Assembly: GCA_028751875.1 (NCBI GenBank)
Contig: CM054159.1
Coordinates: forward strand, 12,492,173 to 12,556,172
Direction: 5' to 3'
From: Rapana venosa
Taxonomy: Eukaryota > Mollusca > Gastropoda > Neogastropoda > Muricidae
Length of the DNA stretch: 64,000 nt
Shown in pieces: positions 51,901 to 59,842 of this stretch. How positions within the stretch are numbered: position 1 is the stretch's first letter; each line of letters begins with the position of its first letter. The position numbers and the translations under genes are program-made. The notes beneath the pieces were generated by a model. That model did not search any database and was not told the origin of the DNA. It saw only the letters and a list, made by a program, of their open reading frames with translations.

Positions 51901-54900
51901 TTGTGCCGTGGTTGGGCCTGTTTTAAATGAAATGATGTGTTATGGTTGGCCTTGTTTCAGTGAAATACTGTGTTACAATTGACATTTTTCAGTGAAATAG
52001 TGTGTTACAGTTGACATTTTTTCAGTGAAATACTGTGTTACAGTTGACATTTTTTTTCGTGAAATGGTGTGTTGCAGGGTTTACATTTTTCAGTGAAATG
52101 TGTGTTACAGTTTACATTTTTTAGTGAAATGGTGTGTTACAGTTGAACTTTTTCAGTGAAATGGTGTTACGGTTGGCCTGTTTCGTGAAGTGATGCGTCA
52201 GTCTTTCCCCTCCTACTACAAGTATTACACCAACATCGCAAAAAGCATGAAGCACTCAACGGCCAATCCATGATGGTGAGTACAGCCCTTGTTCACACAC
52301 ACACACACACCTGTTACGTCTGTTACCACTCTGTGATTTTTGTTTTGTCATCCTCTTGTTGATCTGAAAGGGCGCAAGTGTGTCCAAATATGCCAGCATT
52401 CCAGATTTTAACAGGAGTTGCTTTTTGGTGTGGTTGGTCGTTTTTGGTTTTTGTTGTTGTTGTTGCAAGATTTCCAGCCGAGCTTTCGAGCCTGAGGCCG
52501 TCCCACATGTGATGGATGCTGTAGCCTAGTGGTTAAGACCCTTCAACTTCGAAAGTTGACTAAAGTCGTGAACTTTTATTATGTCGTTGTGTCATCTTGG
52601 ATTTATTCTGTATTTGGATTTCCATGCTGAAAGTGGATTTCATGAATAAGGAATCATTATTTGATGTGTGAATAATTGAGATAAGTTGATAAATCGCATT
52701 GATCACTGGTAAAATAGTGTGGATTGGTAACAAAGCTATTGGGATAGCTACCCTGGCAAATTGAATTGAGGTAAGAGTTGGCTGCTAAAGAGTTGAAGAC
52801 TGGAAGGTTAGACTTGAATTGCAGTAGCAAGACTAGGCCTAGCTTAGGCCCTCTGGTAATTGCCCAGCTAAAATAGGCAGTCTGACATGTAGGTATGACT
52901 TGTGTATGGGTTTGTCATTTGTGTCAAAAGTGGTAATTTGTATGTGGTTTTTTTGACCCCACTAGATTGTGCCTGCTCTCTCTCTCCCTCTTGTGCCTAC
53001 TCTCTCTCTCTCTCCCCCCCCCCCTCCCCGCTCTCTCTCTCTTCCCCAAAACCACTCTCTCCCCTCTTCTTCTCTCCCCCTCCCCCTCTCTCTCTCTCTC
53101 TCTCTCCTCTCTCTCTCCCTATAATATCCAGGGGGTATAATGGGGCCAATGTTGAAAAAATCTTATAAAAAGTACTTTTGACTTTATTGGAAAATGCATT
53201 TGGGAAAAGTTTTGAGGAAAGGTTTTTGGGCTAGTTTTTTTTGTAGTTTTTGGTTTTTTCTGATTCCAGCTGTATACTCTCTTTTGGGTTCCCCGGGATT
53301 AATTTGGTTTTTTGGGTATGAGTGATGAAAGGAATTAAATTTTTTTAAAACATTCGCTAGACAAAAATGTTGCTATTTGCGGGTTTGTGCCTTTCTTTTA
53401 ACCCGGGTTTAAAATTTTGGATAGAGAAAGAACCTGAATCTTATCTTTATTTCGGGTTATTGTTTTTTCTTTCATCCCCAAATCCCTTTGTCCCTTTTTT
53501 GGGCACTAGGGCCCCCAACAAAAGTTCTCCACTCCTTTTCGGTCCGGGCCAGCTTCGAAGGTTTCCCCCCAGGTATTTTGGAAGGTCTTCAGCCTGTTTA
53601 AACAGTCCAACGCCAAGTTTTTCTTGGGCGCCCCTTTTTTCGTTTTCCCTCGGGTGTCCAGGGGAGGGCTTTTCGGTCCCGTGTTTCCCTTTTCCCCGAC
53701 GGCGATATCCCTATCCATCCCCTCGCCTATCAGATGAGGGTTGTCCATGTTTTCCCTTGGGTTCAAGGGGCAAAAAGTTCTTTTTGGGGAGAGGGCCCCA
53801 GGCCAAAAAGATGCGCAGTTTCTTCTGAGTTCCCTTCGTGGGGAATGTGGATAGTTTGTCAAAGGGCACTTTCGCATCCTCCACCCCCCAAGCCGACAAA
53901 AGGGTGGAAAGAACACACTCGGTAAGTTTTTAGTTTTGGTTCGGGGTGCTGTACGGGGACGTTTTCCACACATGAAAAATTTCCCTATAAGCATTTTTTG
54001 GTTTTGGCTAATCCGGGGTTCTTGATTTTGCTGCCTGCCCCCCGTCATGCCAACATGCCCCGGGGGAACGGGGAACTCTTCAGTTTTTGGGTAAAACTTT
54101 TTCCGTTAAACTGTGCCTGGGGGGTTCGGGGACGTTCATTGTAATCACCCTTTTTCTTCTCCCGGATTTTCGGGCCTACTTGCTGTGCGAAAGGCTGAGA
54201 GGGGATGTCTTCCTTGAATTTTAAAGGGTGGGTAATTGAGAGCGTGCCAGATCGCCCGGCAAAATCAGGCCATCGGGAATGCCCCGTGACTGGCCCAGCT
54301 TTGTTTGCCCTCACACCCAATAAAATTGTCAGGTTGAAGATAGTGCTGACATGGGGCAGCCTTGCCCGGGACCCCGGGTTTTGTACACAAAAACCCGGGT
54401 TTTTTGCTGTTTCCTACCCCTGCACGTTAAGTTGTTTAGAACTCTTAATGACTTGGAAATCTCCTGGGAACCCCCATATGCTCGGAGAAATGCACCATAC
54501 ACTTTCTCGATAAATGCGTAAAAGGTTTTTTCCCAAAATCACGAAGTTGATATAAAACTTTCTCCCCATTCCGGGCACGGGTTCGATGATGTTGCCCGGG
54601 TGAAGATCGGGTCTTTTGCTTTTCTTCCTGGCCCTTAAAACCTCCCCTGTTCCTTTCGATTGTTGGTCCACCCTCGGGAGTCCGTCCGATGTTTGATCTT
54701 TGCCAAATTCTTGCGGGGAACAAAATAGCAAGTGTTTCCCTCTCCAGTTGTTAAAATTTGGGTTCGGGGCTCCTTTTTTTGGGGATCTTCACATGCCCTT
54801 CCTTCTGTCCAATTTTGCGGTACCCTGTTTTTTTCCCTCCCATATACTGAAAAAGAGTGGCTGTAGAACTTTAGTTTAAAAAAATTTCCTGGATCTCCCC

Positions 54901-57695
54901 TTAAAAAATTCCCGGGCGTTGGGGGTTGTCCGGGCCCGGGGGGCTTTTTCCATTCTTGAGAGAGCTGTTTCCCGAAAAAAATCCCCTTTCCTTTTTTGGG
55001 TGGGAGCGGGGCCCACTTGAAAATCAGCATCAGGATCTTGTAAATCGCCCCCTTCAGTTGGGGGGGTCTTTTGAAAACTCCTGAAATTTTGGGGGCCCAT
55101 CTTTGCATCTTTTTCAAAACTTCTTTGGTAAGTTTTTGGGCCTTTTTTATCTGGGAGGGGTTTTGGGTTTTGCCCGGGTCCTTGCCACTGACGGGCTTAG
55201 TGATCTTATACACCGGTCCTTTTTTCCCCCTTTTGCGGGGGCCTCCTCTGCTTGCCCTTTCAATATCATCCATGTGGGTTCCCTTTGTCTGTTCTTGTCT
55301 TTCCCCTTCACATTTGGGGTTTTGCTTCCTGTACTGTTGTTTTTTACCTCTCTCTTATCCTTTCTGATTTTGGTCTTTTTAAAGATTTTTCTCAGTTCTC
55401 TCCTGTTCCAAATGGTTTGGGCCAGGTGTCTCCCGGTAACCCCCCTTTTTTCTCTTCCTCTGTCTCGCCTAAGCACGTTTGCTGGCTTGTGGTGGGGTTT
55501 CCCCTGACTTTTTCCACATGGGGTTTATTTTAATCGTTCAGGGGGTGTGAAATTTTTTCCAGTATCCACCAGTCCCTTTGGAACTTTTTTTTTTCCCTGG
55601 AGGGGAAAGCAACTCTTCTTGGTGTTGCCATTTTTTTCCACATCAAAATGTTGTTTTTCTTGGTTTCCCAGATCCATTTTTTCCCCACTTCATTTTTGGG
55701 TTTTTGCAGTAAAAAGGGTTTTGATTACTGCCAAAAATGGGCTCCCCCTCCTTATTTTTTAAAAATCAAAGGACAAATCTCCCCCAGTCCCATTGATCAT
55801 CAGGGTAAATTTCTGGTTTTGTCTCCCCCTTTGGGGGGAAAACACCAGGTAAGTTTTGGGGATCTCGGGGTGGCAAATAATGCCCCCTCCAAGGGCCCAG
55901 TTTTTTGCCCGTGCAAATTCCACCAATTTTTTTCCCTTGCATTTATGCTCCCAAAACATCCTTTTTTTCCCCATGGCTCTTTCTTGATTTTTTTTCCCCT
56001 TTCCAAACTTTTCATTTGGTCCCCCAAACACTTTTCCTCATGTCATGGGGGGGTTTTTTTTCCATTTCACCCTGTAATTGCTCTTTTTTTTAAAAGGGAA
56101 AATTTGCTTTCTTCTCCACTGTCTTGGGTTGGGTGCAAGCATTGTATAAATTGTGGAAATTACATGTTTTAACCTTTCATTTTTATCCTCATAAACCTGC
56201 TGTTGATAGGTTTTCACCCCCAAACAGGAAATTTCTCCTTTCCCCTTTCCCCAAAAAATTTTGCAACTCCCCTCATGGTTTTGGGCTTAAATCTCAAAAC
56301 CACTGAAAAACACGTCTCTCCGGGTGCGGCTCTGAAATTTGCCTGATCCTTCCATGGGCTTTCAGGGTTTTCCCCGAGAATATGCAAATTGTAGGGGCCT
56401 CTTTCTCGCTGTAACGGCGCTATTTTTCCGTTTCGACAGGGTTCTCACTTTCCCCAAATCCTATCTTGGTCTTATTTTTGGCGCTTAAGATTTCCATTTT
56501 TCCTGTCATGGTTTTCCTTTTTGGGTTTTCCCCCACTTTACCCTTCCCTAGGCCTCTTTCCCATGACTCTGGAAGCCCGTCACACCCCGTAAAAGGGGTT
56601 TTTTTTTTTTGTTCTGTTTCCCTAACAATTGGGTTTTTTTTCAGAAAAAGGGTTGTTAGCCCGGGGTCTAACCCCCAACCTTGGGGGGAAAGGGGTTTCC
56701 CCTTTTGCCTTTTTTCGCATCCCCGTTGGAGGGCAAAGATCCTATTCTTGCGATGCTCGCTTTTTCAACTACCCCGGGAGTCCCCAGGATGTGTTGTTTG
56801 GTAGATAAAAAAAAGTGTTTTCCATAACACCCCCCCGTATGGCCTCACACATTTCCCTTTTAAATTGTGGGGGTGCATGGGCCTAACACCCTTTTTCCCC
56901 AACCTTTTAAACCCTTTTTACAATATAAATACACATGCAAAGGTCAGAGTTAATATGTACTGTCCAAAATCCCAAATTTATGTCTGCGCTTGGGGAGTTA
57001 CTAAAAACAAAAAATACCCCCCCCGTTAAAAAAAAACCCCTTTAAAATCGGCAAATTTACATTTTTGGGCAAAAAACATCCCCTTCCACAAAATCTCTGG
57101 GGAACCTCAAAGTTCTGTAGCTGAGGAATTAAAAAAATATATATACCAAAAGTCGAAATTTGTTCACAGATGGGAGATGTGAACTAAGTGTTTGGCCATG
57201 GCCATCAAATCGTGAGCATAGTGTACTAACCATAGGGCTGTCTTGTCTGTCGTGTTTGTCTGAACTCAGAATTCCCTTTTGAACTCCAATTTGCTTTTCT
57301 TTTTCTTTTCTTTTTTTTGCTTTTTTTTTCCCCAGTGACAAAACTACTGCTTCACTATCTGACAAGTACATTATCTGTCACTCTGTTAATCTAACATTGA
57401 CCTACCTGTCAGTCCTTCTCTTTCTCCTCCCGCCCCCCCACCCCCTTTTTTTTGTTTTTTGTTTTGTTTTTTTGTTTTTAATATCTTAAATGGGGATTCA
57501 TCCACATTAACATTATGACATCTGTCGTTTTCGCAGGATCCGTTTGGAGAGAAGCGGGGGACGTTTGACTACAAGTCCATCGTGGGGAGGCTGGAGGTGC
57601 TGCATGAATCCCTCAAAGAAGGATCCGAGTCCTCCGATACCGGGGACACGTCATCAGACTTCGATGAAAAAGAGGCCTTAGAGGACAAGAGTTGA
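20613..57695 (+). CDS. UBE2Z: Ubiquitin-conjugating enzyme E2 Z, whole gene model (seven coding exons)
   Basis: Joining 20613-20776, 27517-27589, 31143-31330, 33077-33188, 35361-35473, 38591-38681 and 57537-57695 gives 900 nt and a 299-residue protein with every intron phase compatible. UBE2Z (USE1) is the E2 charged by UBA6 with ubiquitin or FAT10. The product has the family order: WDP and SPQC N-terminal segment, [41 protein letters not shown] in place of HPN, catalytic Cys137 in GKVCLSILG, the [20 protein letters not shown] helix, and a long C-terminal extension containing DPFGEKRG. The human protein is about 354 residues; the difference is mostly a shorter N-terminus. Intron 6 appears to be 18.9 kb only because of the 13-kb assembly duplication; without it, about 5.3 kb. 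Confidence 0.93.
20777..27516 (+). other. UBE2Z intron 1
   Basis: 6.74 kb, donor GTTGGG, acceptor GTGCAG. The first kilobase is clean; from about 21.8 to 27.0 kb it is error-rich sequence with inflated homopolymers. It holds a dispersed-repeat copy at about 22570-22890 and a C-run at 26984-27036. No other gene was recognised. Confidence 0.8.
22570..22890 (+). repeat. Dispersed repeat with CTCCTTT/AGGAGA hairpin, degraded copy
   Basis: This aligns by eye for about 320 bp with 29705-30045: AAATGTTGTGTTGAGATTGC, then a TGCACTC...AGGAGAAA hairpin, then GTACTT and GATTCCCAGG. It is a different insertion from the 13-kb duplication. Confidence 0.65.
27517..27589 (+). CDS. UBE2Z: UBE2Z coding exon 2
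   Basis: 73 nt, acceptor GTGCAG, donor GTATAA. It supplies the last base of codon 55, then residues 56-79 ([20 protein letters not shown] and on to ITK). EPPPGM..VPD is the family signature after the first helix. It ends in phase 0, in front of [10 protein letters not shown] in exon 3. Confidence 0.92.
28981..29226 (+). repeat. (CT)n-rich microsatellite
   Basis: About 245 bp of CT and CCT units. The equivalent tract in the second copy is at about 42500-42772 and differs in detail. Ser/Leu and Arg/Glu frames across it are not genes. Confidence 0.9.
29705..30060 (+). repeat. Dispersed repeat with CTCCTTT/AGGAGA hairpin
   Basis: Best copy of this family: GTTGTGTTGAGATTGCC, the stem CTCTCC...GGAGAA, TCTGAAGTCGGAG, GCTGCCTATGTGGCGAGG and GTCATACACGC. 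Related pieces occur at 22570, 35600 and 62550, and a duplicate at 43260. Confidence 0.7.
30870..30974 (+). repeat. GATA/TA microsatellite
   Basis: GATAGAGA units pass into (TA)n. The same sequence recurs at 44431-44536 in the second copy. Confidence 0.85.
31143..31330 (+). CDS. UBE2Z: UBE2Z coding exon 3 (catalytic exon)
   Basis: 188 nt, acceptor TTTTTCAG, donor GTAGGC. It encodes residues 80-141 plus two bases of codon 142. It carries [28 protein letters not shown] (the E2 HPN position, with Asn retained) and the active-site Cys137 in GKVCLSILG. This is the core of the UBC fold; the second copy of this exon at 44709 has the same length and an open frame. Confidence 0.95.
31575..31790 (-). 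repeat. SINE copy, 5'-truncated
   Basis: On the minus strand the body (GGATGAGACTATAAACCGAGG) leads to TTTACAAAACCGCACACACA and the AAAAAGCACTTAAGTGCTTG tail. Same family as 628-855. Confidence 0.8.
31963..32410 (+). repeat. tRNA-derived SINE copy with a second type of 3' half
   Basis: The head (GGCAGCATAGCCTAGAGGGT) and a good B box (GGATTCGAGCC) are present. The body has ACGAGACTGTAAATTCAGG and GAAGAGTAGGCC. The 3' half (CACTGCCGTTAAGCATCTG, then GCATCGGACTTTGGCG) matches the element split by the MITE at 11290. Confidence 0.75.
33077..33188 (+). CDS. UBE2Z: UBE2Z coding exon 4
   Basis: 112 nt, acceptor TCTCTCAG, donor GTAGTG. It completes Gly142 and encodes residues 143-179, [20 protein letters not shown] then [17 protein letters not shown]. 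The W-x-PA-S/A-W-x-P-A motif and following helix are characteristic of the E2 fold just after the active-site Cys. It ends in phase 0. Confidence 0.95.
33189..35360 (+). other. UBE2Z intron 4
   Basis: 2.17 kb. It has CA-rich microsatellites (34970-35160), a 26-base G-run (35248-35273) and a T-run shortly before the acceptor TTGTCTTTAG. No other gene was recognised. Confidence 0.8.
35248..35273 (+). repeat. Poly-G tract, 26 bases
   Basis: Uninterrupted G-run 88 bp upstream of exon 5. The matching tract in the second copy is 71 bases (48870-48940). Confidence 0.9.
35361..35473 (+). CDS. UBE2Z: UBE2Z coding exon 5
   Basis: 113 nt, acceptor CTTTAG, donor GTGAGT. It encodes residues 180-216 ([20 protein letters not shown] then [17 protein letters not shown]) plus two bases of codon 217. 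This matches the family's post-UBC helical extension (YNE.IRHETIRVAVCDM). The counterpart at about 49024-49131 has lost its splice sites and frame. Confidence 0.93.
36048..36455 (+). repeat. Full-length tRNA-derived SINE with LINE-like 3' tail
   Basis: The head has an A-box-like segment (GGCAGGATGGTTAAGACG) and a clear B box (GGTTCGATTCC) with a perfect T-stem, CTGGG/CCCAG. The body motif is GATGAGACTATAAACTGGGG. After AAAAAGCACATGAGTGCTTA and an A-run, it ends GAGCGCTTTG...AGATTCAGCGCTATATAA with (ATT)n, the same tail as the LINE fragment at 36945. It is a SINE, not a functional tRNA gene. Confidence 0.85.
36795..36944 (+). repeat. Acceptor-like minisatellite, left arm
   Basis: About four degenerate units of roughly 35 bp carry ATTGGCCTGTTTCAGTAAAA-type sequence. 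The array is interrupted by the LINE at 36945 and resumes at 38120. Confidence 0.85.
36945..38119 (-). mobile_element. 5'-truncated CR1/L2-like non-LTR retrotransposon fragment
   Basis: Read on the minus strand the element starts inside a reverse transcriptase: FYADDTQLQ (catalytic YADD), [11 protein letters not shown], then [10 protein letters not shown] frameshift lies near 37730-37746; the second frame continues [21 protein letters not shown], then [12 protein letters not shown] and PPYL. The 3' end is an AGCGCTATATAAATTCC tail with (ATT)n. The flanks share TATTAGT (36938-36944 and 38120-38126), compatible with a 7-bp target duplication, although the host minisatellite itself contains this sequence. 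The motif order fits the CR1/L2/Crack group. The element is dead. Confidence 0.85.
38120..38590 (+). repeat. Acceptor-like minisatellite, right arm, abutting exon 6
   Basis: About 13 units of 34-36 bp. Early units read TTGGCCTGTTTCACTGAAAT; later ones TTGACATTTTTCAGTGAAAT. The last unit, GTTGGCCTGTTTCAG, is the actual splice acceptor of exon 6, and the exon's first bases (TGAAGTGATG) continue the repeat unit. Confidence 0.9.
38591..38681 (+). CDS. UBE2Z: UBE2Z coding exon 6
   Basis: 91 nt, acceptor CTGTTTCAG, donor GTGAGT. It completes His217 and encodes residues 218-247 ([20 protein letters not shown] then [10 protein letters not shown]). This matches the family's C-terminal helix before DPFGEKRG. 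Its first ten bases are part of the minisatellite consensus upstream. The second copy at 52186-52275 lacks the AG of the acceptor and has a 1-base deletion. Confidence 0.92.
38926..38990 (+). repeat. tRNA-like SINE head fragment
   Basis: GCTGTAGCCTAGTGGTTAAG is the family A-box head, followed by TCAACTTCGAAAGTTGACT, which can form a hairpin. The body is missing. Confidence 0.6.
39486..39985. other. Assembly gap of exactly 500 N
   Basis: The run of N is exactly 500 bases, a typical scaffolder default rather than a measured size. It starts inside a CT microsatellite and is followed by sequence that repeats 26449 onward. Confidence 0.98.
41048..41121 (+). pseudogene. UBE2Z: Second-copy UBE2Z exon 2 (damaged)
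   Basis: Aligned to 27517-27589 it shows small compensating indels near TACATGAGGCC, a changed GGAAGTGTGTGTTC segment and one A missing before the donor. The reading frame is lost at the 3' end. Single-base indels of this type fit sequencing error better than decay. Confidence 0.75.
42500..42772 (+). repeat. (CT)n-rich microsatellite, second copy
   Basis: Counterpart of 28981-29226, differing in length and unit order. Confidence 0.85.
44709..44896 (+). CDS. UBE2Z: Second-copy UBE2Z exon 3 (intact)
   Basis: Same length (188 nt), frame, splice sites and encoded residues as 31143-31330, including the catalytic Cys in GKVCLSILG. Its presence after exon 6 of the first copy would break the gene model, so it should be read as a duplicate assembly of the same exon. 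Confidence 0.85.
46699..46810 (+). CDS. UBE2Z: Second-copy UBE2Z exon 4 (intact)
   Basis: 112 nt with the same splice sites and coding sequence as 33077-33188. See the 13-kb duplicate entry. Confidence 0.85.
48870..48940 (+). repeat. Poly-G tract, 71 bases
   Basis: Second-copy counterpart of the 26-base tract at 35248-35273. Confidence 0.9.
49024..49131 (+). pseudogene. UBE2Z: Second-copy UBE2Z exon 5 (heavily damaged)
   Basis: Aligns to 35361-35473 with many deletions. The acceptor TTTAG has become TTTAAA, the donor GTGAGT is altered and the frame is broken several times. The surrounding intron is equally damaged, which is the pattern of poor consensus. Confidence 0.75.
49660..50070 (+). 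repeat. Second-copy SINE (counterpart of 36048-36455)
   Basis: Same head, B box and body as 36048 with frequent small deletions. Confidence 0.8.
50530..51710 (-). mobile_element. Second-copy CR1/L2-like LINE fragment
   Basis: Counterpart of 36945-38119. The RT frames are further broken by indels, but [14 protein letters not shown] and PPYL segments are recognisable on the minus strand. Confidence 0.8.
52186..52275 (+). pseudogene. UBE2Z: Second-copy UBE2Z exon 6 (damaged)
   Basis: Aligns to 38591-38681 but the acceptor reads TTTCG instead of TTTCAG, and one T is missing in the codon before AAAAAG. The donor GTGAGT is kept. Confidence 0.75.
53490..56800 (-). mobile_element. RTE-like endonuclease-reverse transcriptase LINE, shattered
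   Basis: Minus-strand frames in order: endonuclease pieces ([39 protein letters not shown] at 55760-56031); linker and early RT ([33 protein letters not shown] at 54876-55100; VPQNWTEG); mid RT ([26 protein letters not shown] at 54414-54600); and the C-terminal region ([27 protein letters not shown] at about 53550-53680). This is the order of the abundant endonuclease-RT LINEs often annotated as craniofacial-development-protein-2-like. Frameshifts are so dense that sequence error as well as decay is likely. It lies in UBE2Z intron 6, antisense. Confidence 0.8.
57537..57695 (+). CDS. UBE2Z: UBE2Z coding exon 7 (terminal)
   Basis: The acceptor TTTTCGCAG precedes 159 nt encoding residues 248-299 and TGA at 57693-57695. 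[20 protein letters not shown] matches the family; the tail is acidic and Ser-rich ([20 protein letters not shown]), as in vertebrate UBE2Z. Only one copy exists in the window, so the duplicated segment ends upstream of it. It joins in phase 0 to QSMM of exon 6. Confidence 0.94.
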   Translation, partial: DPFGEKRGTFDYKSIVGRLEVLHESLKEGSESSDTGDTSSDFDEKEALEDKS

Positions 57696-58384
57696 CCTTG
57701 ACCTCCAACGCTGCTCCTATATATGCTTTGAATGAACACTTGGGTGAAAATAGGACTGCTGAGAGAGAGAGAAAGAGAGTGTGTGTCTGTGTGCATGTGG
57801 GTGCGTGTGCTCGAGCGCGTGTGTGTGTGTGCAGGGGATGATGGGGAAGGGTGTGAGGCTAGGAAGGGGGAAGTGGGGGATAATTTTTTTAACTTGGTCT
57901 TTCAGGCGCGATCGAGAGATGAGAGAAGAGGGTATAGAAGAGATAGAGAGAGCTTATATCCGAGACAAACAGGTTGAGTGAGAATACGTCATTTGTTGAG
58001 TGTTAGCTGGAGAAAGTCTAGACTGGGCGTTGGTCGTTGAGAGAAAATTCGGAGTTCTACTCCTGAAAAAGATATATCCAGTGTTCACTTTTTAAGAGGA
58101 TGAATGCAGTGTTTTCTGCGGAGTGGAGGAGTTTAGTGAAGTGATAGCGGTCAAGAGAAGTTGATGTTTTTAACTGTTAAAACTGCTCACTTAATGATGG
58201 ATTATTGGTCACTTGCATTTTAAAGTTTTAGTCATGTGTGGCTTTTTTTTATATAGAGAGATTTTTTAAAGTAGTGGAGATGTTGGTGTCTGTGTGTGTG
58301 TGTGTGTGTGCACGCGCGCACACGTTTATGCAGGGGATGAGTTTATTTTATTTATTTTATGCAGGGGATGAGTTTATTTTATTT
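57696..58384 (+). other. UBE2Z 3' untranslated region and flank
   Basis: Follows the stop codon. It has GA- and GT-rich stretches (57760-57835, 58285-58310) and a tandem GCAGGGGATGAGTTTATTTTAT duplication near 58331-58385. The poly(A) site is not assigned; several AATAAA sequences lie farther on (for example near 61466 and 62737). Confidence 0.5.
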
Positions 58385-58525
58385 ATCTATTCTTCTATTT
58401 CGAGGATAATGGAATACGCACTCATGTGCTTTTTTTTTTTCACATCCAGTCCCTGTGTGTATGTAGTTTTGTAAATTTTGTCATTCATTCCCACCGGCAC
58501 ACAATGGCCTACTCTTCCGAGTGAG
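58385..58525 (-). repeat. SINE fragment, 3' part
   Basis: On the minus strand it has AGAGTAGGCCATTGTGTGCC, AAAATTTACAAAACTACATA and the AAGCACATGAGTGCGTATTC tail of the window's main SINE family. Confidence 0.8.
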
Positions 58526-58969
58526 GAAGCAAGCAGGTAAGTGCACCTTTTTTGTTTTTCTGAGCAGGAAAGGGAGTCTGTATCAAAACTCCAGACTTCT
58601 TTATGTCAAAAAACCTTATTCTTATATTTTCTTCCCTTTTTAAAAAAATATTGCACGTATTGTTTATCAATTGAGGCAAACATATTTTGATGGTACGTTT
58701 TCTAGTGGGAGTTTTTTATTTATTTTTTATTCAGGTAGTTCGACATGTATCGTAGAAAGTTCAGTGTTGATTCTAGGGTGCGCCCTTGCAGGATTCCCAC
58801 ATTTATTTCAAAATTTGCTGCAAAACGATGTGGGCAGTTCGCCCCAACAGACGCCAAAAAAATCCTGGACAGTGCGTTTGTGAACAAACAGTGCGCCATC
58901 GCAACTGCAGTTGTATCATCTCTAAAATTAAGCGCTACTTCCACCAAAGTTCTCCGTTGATGTTTCTGA

Positions 58970-59340
58970 TTGGCTAAGCACCTCACTTTTGACCAACCAC
59001 AAAGACGGTAGTTTGGCCTTGTCAGTTCCTGCGGTGGTCATTACATTGGTAGGCTACCCTAGTGGTCATTACATTGGTAGGCTACCCTAGCAGCGGCAAG
59101 ATTTTCTGATTCGCGACCACAAGTGGTCTACATAATAAAAGGGGCAGGTCCTTCTCTGTTGTCTTCTTCGTTTACGTCATCAGCCAAGAAGCCTTGTACT
59201 CCAGAAACACGTGACGTGACGTGATCGGGACAGAGGTCATTGAGGAGGTAGCAGGTAGTAACAGCAGGTTCCCAGCCGGTAGATCTAGCGAGACAAGTAG
59301 CCCTTGCTTGAGAACAGTGATCATGGCATGCAGTAAGATA
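58970..59340 (+). promoter_or_regulatory. Candidate promoter and first exon island
   Basis: This holds a CCAAT-type box (GATTGGCTAA, about 58969), two direct 28-bp repeats (about 59034-59090), a TATA-like CATAATAAAAGGGG (59131), a pyrimidine initiator-like TCTTCTTCG, a CRE-like TTACGTCA (about 59173), overlapping ACGTGACGTGACGTGA sites (about 59209), and an ATG (about 59324) followed closely by a donor-like GTAAGA. The arrangement is promoter-like, but no coding sequence was recognised. Confidence 0.35.
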
Positions 59341-59479
59341 GATCGGCTGTGTATCAAACATGGAAAGAGCAATGCCTTCACCAAAGGAGGATGCCCTGAT
59401 TACAGAACACTTTGAGCTTCACGCAAAAACACTGCCGATCACCAGGAGGCTGTAAAATATTCAGAAAGACTTCCATCAG

Positions 59480-59808
59480 TTAGGAGACTCTCTCCCCCAC
59501 CCCCCACCCTCTCTCTCTCTTTTTCAATGTACAATCTGGGGGGAGGGGGGGGGGAAGAACAAGACTGACATTGGCTTTAACTGATTGTCTAAATTTATCT
59601 CTGAATGTGGAAATACAAATTTGACCCCCCCCCCCCCCCCTCCCACACACACACACACACACACACACAACAATCGTACATTGAGAGAGGGGGGGGGGGG
59701 CGGGGAGCAAAACTTAAGATATTGCCTTTAACTTTTCATGTAAATCTAGATCTATATCTCTGCTTGTGGAAATACAAATTTGCTCTCTCTCTCTCTCTCT
59801 CCCTCTCC

Positions 59809-59842
<34 letters not shown>

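Larger units (their letters stand above)
39986..53070 (+). repeat. Second copy of the 13-kb UBE2Z segment (probable haplotig or unmerged contig end)
   Basis: This is collinear with about 26449-39485 across exons 2-6, all introns, the SINEs, the minisatellite and the LINE. Much of 43.8-47.3 kb is almost identical to 30.2-33.8 kb. Differences elsewhere are mostly single-base indels and run lengths. Both copies reach the same CT microsatellite, at which the first contig ends. Confidence 0.9.
38682..57536 (+). other. UBE2Z intron 6 as assembled
   Basis: 18.9 kb as written, because it contains the 500-N gap and a second copy of exons 2-6 with their introns. If the second copy is removed, the intron runs from the equivalent of 52276 to 57536, about 5.3 kb, and contains a SINE head, a CT microsatellite and an RTE-like LINE. 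Confidence 0.75.

Noticed and set aside
39986..53070. A genuine partial tandem duplication of UBE2Z giving a paralogue or exon shuffling
   Set aside because: Default-size gap, indel-only differences, lack of a second exon 7 and shared contig-end microsatellite favour an assembly artefact. Kept as a finding because it can be tested.
58720..58986. Overlapping frames on both strands near 58.75-58.98 kb
   Set aside because: No recognisable family and no way to choose the strand; they probably arise by chance in stop-poor sequence.
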